A DNA stretch of 64,000 nucleotides from Acidobacteriota bacterium (GTDB taxonomy: Bacteria > Acidobacteriota > Blastocatellia > Pyrinomonadales > Pyrinomonadaceae), in contig JAFAZX010000064.1 of the NCBI GenBank assembly GCA_019239425.1, positions 186,001-250,000 of the forward strand. The letters run 5' to 3'. Of the stretch, positions 26,905 through 33,547 are shown one piece after another. A program made the translations under genes and the position numbers. Below the pieces are notes generated by a model. The model saw only the letters and a list, made by a program, of their open reading frames with translations. It was not told the DNA's origin and did no database searches. Position 1 is the stretch's first letter; every line of letters starts with the position of its first letter.

Positions 26905-28884
26905 ATGACAGGCGCTTTGGAAGAGCTGAACGAAGTCGAGGCTTTTGACCTGGAGACGCTGGCGTTCGAGGAGCCGCGGGTCGCCATCGACGTGCGTGAC
27001 CTGCGGAAGTCCTACGGCGCGCTCGAAGCGGTGAAGGGCGTGAGCCTCCAGATCAGGGCCGGCGAAATCTTCGGCCTCATCGGGCCGGACGGCGCGGGGA
27101 AGACCTCGGTCTTCCAGATACTCGGCGGCGTGATGGCGCAGACCGCAGGGCTCGCCGAGATGTACGGCGTCAACGCGCGCGACGCGCGGCCGCTCGTCGG
27201 CTACCTGACGCAGACGTTCAGCCTGTACCAGGACATGACCGTGCTTGAGAACCTGCACTACATCGGCGAGCTGCGAAGACTCTCGCGCTCGGACATCGAA
27301 GGGCGCGGGATGCACTACCTCCGCATGTTCGACATGGCGCGCTTCACCGACCGCCTCGCCGGAAGTTTGAGCGGCGGCATGAAGCAGAAGCTCGCGCTCG
27401 CCTGCGCGCTCATCGCCGAGCCGAAGGTTCTTCTGTTGGACGAGCCGACGACGGGCGTCGACCCCGTCTCGCGCCGCGAGTTCTGGGACGCGCTGGTTCA
27501 CCTGTCGGGGCAGGGGATGACGGTCGTCGTCGCCACGCCTTACCTCGACGAGGCCGAGCGCTGCACGCGCGTCGCGCTCATGTTCGACGGGCAGATACAC
27601 CAGACGGGCACGCCCGCCGAGATTCGCCGCGGCCTCGGCCTCGAACGTCTCGAAGTCCACGCCTCCGACCTCGGCAAGGCCGAAGACGTGCTCGCAGGCG
27701 TGGAAGGCATCGACGACGTGCAGCGTTTCGGCGACCGCCTCGACCTGATGGTCAGAGACCCGCGCGAGGGCGAGAAGCTGACGCGCGCGGCGCTGGCCGC
27801 GGCGAAGCTCGAAACGCGCGGCGTGCGCCACACGTCGCCGACCCTGGAGAACGCGTTCGTCAGCATCCTGCGCGCGCAGGGCGGCTCGACGGCGACGCCC
27901 GAGTTCCCCCGCCGGCGTCAATTCCGCGAGCGGCCCGCGGGCGCCGTCGCCATCGGCGCGCACTCGCTGCACAAACGCTTCGGCGCGTTCCACGCCGTCA
28001 AGGACGTGAACATCGAGGTCAAGTACGGCGAGGTCTACGGCCTGCTCGGCGCGAACGGGGCGGGGAAGACGACGACCATCAAGATTCTGTGCGGCCTGAT
28101 TCGGCCCACGAGCGGCGAGATGGAGCTGGCGGGCGAGCGCGGCTCCCTGCGTTCGAGCTTCGTGCGCCAGCGGCTCGGCTACATGTCGCAGAAGTTCTCG
28201 CTCTACGACGACCTGACGGTCGAAGAGAACCTCGACTTCTTCGCGGGCGTCTACGGCGTCCCGCGCGCCGAGCGCGAGGAGAAGAAGCGCTGGGTGCTCG
28301 CCGTCTCGGGTCTGGAAGGCAAGGGGCACATGCTGACGGCCTCCCTGCCCGGCGGCTGGAAGCAGCGCGTCGCCTTCGGCGCGGCCGTGATGCACGAGCC
28401 TTCGGTCTTGTTCCTCGACGAGCCGACCTCGGGCGTCGACCCCTTAGCGCGCCGCGCCTTCTGGAAGATGATCAACTCGTTCGCGGACCGCGGCGTCGCC
28501 GTGCTGGTCACGACGCACTACCTCGAAGAGGCCGAGCAGTGCAACCGCCTCGGCTTCATGGTCGCGGGCGAGCTGGTCGCGCAGGGGACGCCTTCGGGAA
28601 TCAAGGCCGAGCAGGGCGGGCACCTTCTGGAGCTGGTCACAGACCGCCCGCAGGCCGCGGCCGACCTGCTCAAGGAGACGCTTGAGCGCTGGCGCGTATC
28701 GCTCTTCGGCGACCGCCTCCACGTCATCGTGGACGAGGACGCCGGCGCGGGCGTCCGCCACATCACCGAGCGCTTAGGGGGCGCGGGCATTCACGTGCTT
28801 AAGGCTCACGAAGAGTCCTATTCGTTGGAAGACGTTTTCATAGCCGTCGTCGAGAAAGCAAAGAACGGGGCCGCGAAGAAATAA
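26905..28884 (+). CDS. Double ABC ATPase (YbhF-like)
   Basis: A 659-residue fusion of two nucleotide-binding domains. Domain 1 (about 28-330) has Walker A GPDGAGKT near 62, signature LSGGMKQK near 156 and Walker B VLLLDEPTTGVDP near 174. Domain 2 (about 345-655) has Walker A GANGAGKTTT near 382, Walker B VLFLDEPTSGVDP near 501 and a degenerate signature LPGGWKQR near 480. The arrangement matches YbhF of ABC-2 type efflux systems. It energises the two permeases encoded next and works with the HlyD adaptor and TolC upstream. AAGGAG lies 8 bp before the ATG. The gene is flanked on both sides by family B repeats. Confidence 0.92.
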   Translation: MTGALEELNEVEAFDLETLAFEEPRVAIDVRDLRKSYGALEAVKGVSLQIRAGEIFGLIGPDGAGKTSVFQILGGVMAQTAGLAEMYGVNARDARPLVGYLTQTFSLYQDMTVLENLHYIGELRRLSRSDIEGRGMHYLRMFDMARFTDRLAGSLSGGMKQKLALACALIAEPKVLLLDEPTTGVDPVSRREFWDALVHLSGQGMTVVVATPYLDEAERCTRVALMFDGQIHQTGTPAEIRRGLGLERLEVHASDLGKAEDVLAGVEGIDDVQRFGDRLDLMVRDPREGEKLTRAALAAAKLETRGVRHTSPTLENAFVSILRAQGGSTATPEFPRRRQFRERPAGAVAIGAHSLHKRFGAFHAVKDVNIEVKYGEVYGLLGANGAGKTTTIKILCGLIRPTSGEMELAGERGSLRSSFVRQRLGYMSQKFSLYDDLTVEENLDFFAGVYGVPRAEREEKKRWVLAVSGLEGKGHMLTASLPGGWKQRVAFGAAVMHEPSVLFLDEPTSGVDPLARRAFWKMINSFADRGVAVLVTTHYLEEAEQCNRLGFMVAGELVAQGTPSGIKAEQGGHLLELVTDRPQAAADLLKETLERWRVSLFGDRLHVIVDEDAGAGVRHITERLGGAGIHVLKAHEESYSLEDVFIAVVEKAKNGAAKK

Positions 28885-28895
28885 CGCGACTCCTC

Positions 28896-29035
28896 GCTGG
28901 GAGCGCGGGCATCCCTGCCCGCCATGAGCGCGCAGCGCGAAAGCTGAGAGGCATGACGCCTCAACGTTGAAGTTAAAAGGGAGACGGTCAGCGTGCTGAC
29001 GCACGCTTGCGGGCGGGGATGCCCGCGCTCCCAGC
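28896..29035. repeat. 140-bp palindromic element (family B, copy 3)
   Basis: Very similar to copy 2 in sequence and orientation. It sits 11 bp after the double-ATPase stop and 21 bp before the permease ATG. Copies 2 and 3 thus bracket a single gene, a configuration that could allow recombination to delete it. Confidence 0.88.
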
Positions 29036-29056
29036 GAAGAGGGGCGAGGTAAATTT

Positions 29057-30163
29057 ATGAAGAGGATTATTGCTCAGACGCGCAAGGAGTTGACGCAGAC
29101 GTTCCGCGACCGTCTGACGCTGGTGCTGGCTTTGGTGTTGCCGCTCGTGCAGATGTGGCTCATCGGCGAGGCCGTCTCGCTGTCGGTCAAAGACCTACGG
29201 GTCGTCGTCCAGGACATGGATCAGACGCCGGTCTCGCGCCAGTACGCGGAGGTCTTGCGGAACTCGATCACGTTCCAGGTCGTGCCGCTCGCCGCGGACG
29301 AGCAGCCCGAGCGCGCGCTCGACCGCAGCGAGGCGCACGCGGCGGTCGTCATCCCCGAGGGCTTCGAGCGGAGCTTGCGGCGGGGGACGGGCGCGGAGGT
29401 GCAATGGCTCCTCGACGGCGCGGACGCCAACACCGCCACCAACATGCGCAACCACGCGAACACCGTCACGCAGGCCTTCAACCGGCTGCAGGGGCCGGCG
29501 GCCCAGAGTCCGGCGGTCGTCGCGCGCACGCGCTTCTGGTTCAACCCCGGCAACGACGAAGACCAGTTCACGGGGCCGGGCATCTTCGCCGTCGGACTCG
29601 CGCTCTTCCCGCCGCTCCTCGCCGGGCTGGCCGTCTCGCGCGAGGGCGAGCAGAAGACCATCCTGCAGGTCTACGTGTCGAGCATCAGGGCGCACGAGTA
29701 CCTGCTGGGGAAGATACTCGCGTTCGTCATCATCGCCGCCGCCGAGTGGGTCTTGACGCTCGGGCTCGCGCTCGTGATGTTCGGGCTCTGGTTCAAGGGC
29801 GACCCGACGCCGTTCCTCGTCAGCTCGTTCCTGTTCCTCTTCTGCAGCGTCGCCTTCGGCGCGATGGTGGGCGCGCGCATCCCCGACCGCGCGGCGGCGA
29901 TCCAGGCGATCCAGAACACGTGTTTCCTGCTCTCGTACCTTCTGTCGGGGTTCATCTTCCCCGTCCAGAACATCCCGGCGGGCGTGCGCTGGGTGTCGTA
30001 CCTGATTCCGGCGCGCTACTACATCGAGGTCGCGCGCGACACCTTCGTCCGCGGCGGCGGCTGGGCGGCCGTCTGGTACGCGCCCGTCGCGCTCCTGATT
30101 CTGAGCACGGCCTACTTCGTGTCGGCGTGGGCGCGGATGCGCCACATGCAGGTGGAGGCTTGA
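29057..30163 (+). CDS. ABC-2 type permease (YbhS-like)
   Basis: A 368-residue permease. One N-terminal helix (RLTLVLALVLPLVQMWLIGEAVSL) is followed by a large extracytoplasmic domain at about 45-175 and five helices in the C-terminal half (FAVGLALFPPLLAGLAVSREGEQKTILQVYVSSIRAHEYLLGK; SYLLSGFIFPVQNIPAGVRW). The last of these carries the conserved ABC-2 family phrase. It pairs with the next permease, whose ATG lies 1 bp after this stop, to form the inner-membrane channel. Confidence 0.9.
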   Translation: MKRIIAQTRKELTQTFRDRLTLVLALVLPLVQMWLIGEAVSLSVKDLRVVVQDMDQTPVSRQYAEVLRNSITFQVVPLAADEQPERALDRSEAHAAVVIPEGFERSLRRGTGAEVQWLLDGADANTATNMRNHANTVTQAFNRLQGPAAQSPAVVARTRFWFNPGNDEDQFTGPGIFAVGLALFPPLLAGLAVSREGEQKTILQVYVSSIRAHEYLLGKILAFVIIAAAEWVLTLGLALVMFGLWFKGDPTPFLVSSFLFLFCSVAFGAMVGARIPDRAAAIQAIQNTCFLLSYLLSGFIFPVQNIPAGVRWVSYLIPARYYIEVARDTFVRGGGWAAVWYAPVALLILSTAYFVSAWARMRHMQVEA

Positions 30164-30164
30164 G

Positions 30165-31310
30165 ATGAGACTGCTAAGGCTGCTCACCGACAACCGCTTC
30201 TGGCCGCTCTTCATGAAGGAGCTGCGGCAGATCAAGCGCAACCGCAAGCTGGTCGTGATGCTCATCATGCCGCCGACGGTCAACCTCGTGCTGCTCGGCT
30301 TCGCGATGAACTCCGAGGTCAAGAACGTCAAGCTCGGCGTCGTCGACTACAGCCGCACGGCCGAGAGCCGCGAGCTGGTCTCGGCCTTCGTCGAGAGCGG
30401 CTCGTTCCAGATCGCCGACACGTTCCGCTCGACGGAAGAACTCGGGCGCTCGCTGAGCGCCGGGCGTCTGGACGCGGGACTCGTCGTGCCGGAGGACTAC
30501 GCGCGGATGCGCGCCAGGGGGCAGACGGCCGAGACGCAGATACTCGTGGACGGCGTGGACTCGAACCGGGCCGGCATCGCCGCCGGCTACGCCATGCGCG
30601 TCGTCTCGGCGTTCAACGAGAGGCAGGGGGCTCAAGGCGTCGCGGCGCGCCCGGCCGACGTGCGCGGCGGGGCCGAGCCGCGCGTGGCCGTGCTCTACAA
30701 CCCGGGGCTACGCTCCTCCTGGTTCATCGTGACGGGGACGATTGGGCTTCTGATGGTCATGATCGGCTCTCTCGTCGCCTCGGCCTCGATGGTCAACGAG
30801 AAGGAGGGCGGCACCATCGAGCAGCTCCTGATGACGCCCGCGGGCAGCTCCGAGATCATCCTGGCGAAGGTCGCGCCGATCATGCTGCTGCTCTCGGGCG
30901 ACATCCTGCTCGCGGTCGGCGTCGTGCGCGTCGTCTTCGATCTGCCGGTGCGCGGGAGCATGGTGCTGCTCTACTTCGCGGGGATGCTGTGCGTGCTGGC
31001 CGGCATCGGCATCGGGACGTTCATCGCGACCTTCACGAAGTCGCAGACGCAGGCGCAGTTGATGGGCTTCTTCGTCAACCCGCCGCTCTCGATGCTGTCG
31101 GGCGCGACGACGCCGCTCGAAGGGATGCCGCACTGGATGCAGCAAATCTCGTACGTGAACCCCGTGCGCCACTTCTCGACCATCGCGCGCGGCGTGCTGC
31201 TGAAGGGCGTCGGGGTGGAAGTCCTCTACCCGAACCTGCTCGCGCTGACGGCGTTCACGCTCGTCATCGTCGGCGCGAGCGTGTGGCGGTTCAGGAAACA
31301 GTTGAGTTAG
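30165..31310 (+). CDS. ABC-2 type permease (YbhR-like)
   Basis: A 381-residue permease with the same layout as its upstream partner: N-terminal basic segment and helix, extracytoplasmic region at about 45-185, then five helices (SWFIVTGTIGLLMVMIGSLVASASMVNEKEGGTIEQLLMTPAGSSEIILAK; FFVNPPLSMLSGATTPLEGMPHWMQ). Adaptor, double ATPase and two permeases in this order define a YbhGFSR-type exporter, whose known relatives export drugs or organic cations. The SDR gene starts 11 bp after the stop. Confidence 0.9.
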   Translation: MRLLRLLTDNRFWPLFMKELRQIKRNRKLVVMLIMPPTVNLVLLGFAMNSEVKNVKLGVVDYSRTAESRELVSAFVESGSFQIADTFRSTEELGRSLSAGRLDAGLVVPEDYARMRARGQTAETQILVDGVDSNRAGIAAGYAMRVVSAFNERQGAQGVAARPADVRGGAEPRVAVLYNPGLRSSWFIVTGTIGLLMVMIGSLVASASMVNEKEGGTIEQLLMTPAGSSEIILAKVAPIMLLLSGDILLAVGVVRVVFDLPVRGSMVLLYFAGMLCVLAGIGIGTFIATFTKSQTQAQLMGFFVNPPLSMLSGATTPLEGMPHWMQQISYVNPVRHFSTIARGVLLKGVGVEVLYPNLLALTAFTLVIVGASVWRFRKQLS

Positions 31311-31321
31311 AGTGTGCGGCC

Positions 31322-32158
31322 ATGAAAGAGTTCAAAGACAAAGTCGCGGTCGTCACCGGCGCGGCGAGCGGCATCGGGCGGGGTCTGGCCGAGGCGTGCG
31401 CGCGCGAGGGGATGAAGGTCGCGCTCGCCGACGTTGAGGCGGAGTCTCTGGCGCGGGCCGAGCGCGAGCTGAAGGAGGCGGGGGCCGAAGTGATTTCAGT
31501 CCGGACGGACGTTTCGAAGGCGGAGGACGTGGAGGCTTTGGCGCGCCGGACGCTGGAAGCTTTCGGCGCGGCGCACCTGCTCTTCAACAACGCGGGCGTC
31601 GGCGCGGGCACGACCGTCTGGGAGAGCACGCTCGAAGACTGGCAGTGGTCTCTGGGCGTGAACCTCTGGGGCGTGATTCACGGCGTGCGGACGTTCGTCC
31701 CCCTTATGCTCAGGCAGGGCGAGGAGTGCCATGTCGTCAACACGGCCTCGATGGCGGGCCTGACCTCCGGCCCCGCGCTCGGCGTCTACAAGGTCACGAA
31801 GCACGCCGTCGTCTCCCTTTCGGAGACGCTCTCGTGCGAGCTGACTTTGATGGGCGCGAAGGTCGGCGTCTCCGTCCTCTGCCCCGGCGGCGTGAACACG
31901 CGCATGATGGAGAGCGAGCGCAACCGGCCCGCCGAGTTGCAGAACCCCGAGGGGGCCGGGTCGAGTCACCCCGTCGTCGCGCAGGCCGAGGCGTTCATAC
32001 AGAAGCTCGTCGCGGAAGGGATGTCGCCCGCGCGGGTGGCCGAGACCGTCTTCGAAGCGATCCGCGCGGGGCGCTTCTACATCCTGACGCACGAGGACTG
32101 GAAGCCGCAGGTGCGTAAGCGCATGAACGACATCCTGCTCGGGCGGAACCCCTGCTAG
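31322..32158 (+). CDS. SDR-family NAD(P)-dependent oxidoreductase
   Basis: A 278-residue classical short-chain dehydrogenase from ATG 31322; the frame is open further upstream, but only this start places the Rossmann fold at the N-terminus. The cofactor motif TGAASGIG lies near 13, NNAG near 91, catalytic Ser in NTASMAG near 142 and YKVTK (YxxxK) near 157, so the catalytic triad is intact. It probably oxidises or reduces a hydroxyl or keto group on a small molecule; the acidic residue after the second strand (ADVEAES) favours NAD(H). The tight 11-bp spacing puts it in the efflux operon, which hints that it modifies the exported compound. That link is inferred. Confidence 0.88.
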   Translation: MKEFKDKVAVVTGAASGIGRGLAEACAREGMKVALADVEAESLARAERELKEAGAEVISVRTDVSKAEDVEALARRTLEAFGAAHLLFNNAGVGAGTTVWESTLEDWQWSLGVNLWGVIHGVRTFVPLMLRQGEECHVVNTASMAGLTSGPALGVYKVTKHAVVSLSETLSCELTLMGAKVGVSVLCPGGVNTRMMESERNRPAELQNPEGAGSSHPVVAQAEAFIQKLVAEGMSPARVAETVFEAIRAGRFYILTHEDWKPQVRKRMNDILLGRNPC

Positions 32159-32168
32159 GGAGAATCAC

Positions 32169-32531
32169 ATGGACAAGAAGAGCCTGACCCGCGAGTACAA
32201 AGAGACCGCGCGCCCGATGGGCGTCTACCAGATTCGCAACACCGCCAACGGGAAGGCGCTGGTCGGCGTGAGCGTAGACCTGCCGGCGATCCTCAACCGC
32301 CACCGCTCTGAGCTGCGCATGGGCGGGCACCGCAACCGCGAGCTGCAGAGGGAGTGGGCGGAGTTTGGGCCGGAGGCTTTCGAGTTCGAAGTGCTCGACA
32401 CCTTAACGCCGCCCGAGCAGCCCGGCTACGACCCTTCGGCCGACCTGCGCGCGCTCGAGGAGCTGTGGCTGGATAAGCTCTCGCCGTTCGGCGACAAAGG
32501 TTATAACGTCGAGCGCAGGCGCGCCCTCTGA
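32169..32531 (+). CDS. GIY-YIG-fold protein
   Basis: A 120-residue protein with a GIY-YIG-like N-terminal half: GVYQIRNTANGKALVGVS at about 18-35, followed by a helix with NRHRSEL. The first motif is GVY, but the second is VGV rather than YIG, so a conserved tyrosine is missing and nuclease activity is uncertain. The rest (GHRNRELQREWAEFGPEAFEFEVLDTL) matches the family's usual continuation. It starts 10 bp after the SDR stop and ends the plus-strand operon; a nuclease-fold protein is an odd passenger for an efflux operon. Confidence 0.8.
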   Translation: MDKKSLTREYKETARPMGVYQIRNTANGKALVGVSVDLPAILNRHRSELRMGGHRNRELQREWAEFGPEAFEFEVLDTLTPPEQPGYDPSADLRALEELWLDKLSPFGDKGYNVERRRAL

Positions 32532-32534
32532 GCG

Positions 32535-32702
32535 TCAGCGTTCGGGGAAGAGCACGGCGACGAAGGTGATGGCGGCGGCGACGAGGAGCGCGCGACGCTG
32601 GACGGCCGCGGCCTTCGCGCGCAGCCTCGCCGCGAGCGCGTCGTCCTTAATCGTCTCTTCCCCCCTGTCCATGTTGCACACGCCACGCGCGGCCAGCGCG
32701 AT
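32535..32702 (-). pseudogene. Same-frame continuation of small membrane protein after TGA
   Basis: Immediately after the TGA that ends the 69-residue gene at 32703, the same frame continues for 55 codons (IALAARGVCNMDRGEETIKD...) with one membrane helix (RALLVAAAITFVAVLF) before a second stop. An internal ATG at 32672 could start a separate 45-residue protein but has no visible ribosome-binding site. The two halves read together as one 125-residue membrane protein broken by one codon. Nonsense mutation, recoding or sequence error are all possible. Confidence 0.55.
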
Positions 32703-32912
32703 TCAGGTCTTCTCGCGCGCCTGCAGCAGCCCGAGTCCGGCCATCCAGAGCGGGAAGAAGATGACGAGTCGCCACCAGCGCGCCGCGCCGAGCGAGACGA
32801 GCACGAACGCTGCGCCGACGGCCACGGTCAGAGAGACGATGCCGAGCAGACGCCGCTTGTTCCGCTCGCGCGGGCCGATGTTGGCAACATCCGTCCCGGC
32901 GTCCGCCGTCAT
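32703..32912 (-). CDS. Small membrane protein, N-terminal half before TGA
   Basis: A 69-residue protein (MTADAGTDVANIGPRERNKRRLLG...) with a basic stretch and two hydrophobic segments (IVSLTVAVGAAFVLVSLGAA; LVIFFPLWMAGLGLL). Its ATG overlaps the TGA of the upstream adaptor lipoprotein (ATGA at 32912-32909), so it is translationally coupled to the RND operon. It ends at a TGA directly after QAREKT, and the same frame continues downstream. The function is unknown. Confidence 0.65.
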   Translation of the reverse strand: MTADAGTDVANIGPRERNKRRLLGIVSLTVAVGAAFVLVSLGAARWWRLVIFFPLWMAGLGLLQAREKT

Positions 32913-33547
32913 GGCTCGGCCCTCAGAGTCGCGAGCGGCTGGCCCGCGTTGACGTGCGCGCCGGGGCGGACGCTGACGGCGCTGACGGTGCCGTCGGAGG
33001 AGGCGACGGCGTAGACGACCTGTTCGAGCGGTGCCGTCGGCGCGGCCGAAGTCCGGTTCGGCTGGCGCGCCGCGACGAGCCCGGCCTGCGCGCCCTGCGC
33101 CGCGGACTGCGCGCGTTGGAGGCGCTGCTGCGCCTTCTCGTACGTCGCGCGCGCGCCGTCTAGCTCGCCCTGCGAAGCCTCACCCGAGGAGACGAGCGGC
33201 GTGAGGCGCGAGACCTCGACCTCGGCGCGGACGACCTCTGAGCGCGCCGCTTCGACCTCCGCCTGGGCCGCGCTGATGGTTCGGCCCGCGGCGGCCACGG
33301 GGTCTTCGCCGGGCGTGGCCGCGGGCGCGGCCCCTTGCGAACGGACGACGATCTCGACGACGGCGTCGCCCTTCTTGAGGCTCACGCCCTCGCCCGCCAG
33401 CACGCGCCGCACCTCGCCCGCCACCGGCGCGTTGACGATGACGACGCCCACCGTCTCGTCGCCTTCTTCACCCTTCGAACCACACGCCGACGACGCGACG
33501 AGCGCGCAGAACAGGAGCGCGGTCATAACCCGAAGCTTGCTTCTCAT
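32909..33547 (-). CDS. Minimal HlyD-type adaptor lipoprotein
   Basis: A 212-residue protein from ATG 33547, which overlaps the TolC stop (ATGA). The signal peptide ends in a lipobox-like VASSAC, with Cys near 22. A lipoyl half (VIVNAPVAGEVRRVLAGEGVSLKKGDAVVEIVV), a short coiled-coil hairpin at about 75-160 (RTISAAQAEVEAARSEVVRAEVEVSRL ... YEKAQQRLQRAQ) and a second lipoyl half (VASSDGTVSAVSVRPGAHVNAGQPLATL) follow. The beta-barrel and membrane-proximal domains of normal adaptors are missing, which is why it is about half the usual length. It may be an accessory adaptor for the RND pump or its TolC. Confidence 0.78.
   Translation of the reverse strand: MRSKLRVMTALLFCALVASSACGSKGEEGDETVGVVIVNAPVAGEVRRVLAGEGVSLKKGDAVVEIVVRSQGAAPAATPGEDPVAAAGRTISAAQAEVEAARSEVVRAEVEVSRLTPLVSSGEASQGELDGARATYEKAQQRLQRAQSAAQGAQAGLVAARQPNRTSAAPTAPLEQVVYAVASSDGTVSAVSVRPGAHVNAGQPLATLRAEP

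Noticed and set aside
32703-32705. Selenocysteine at the in-frame TGA as the main reading
   Set aside because: No convincing bacterial SECIS hairpin was found directly after the TGA by eye, and no Sec machinery is in the window; nonsense mutation or sequence error is more likely.
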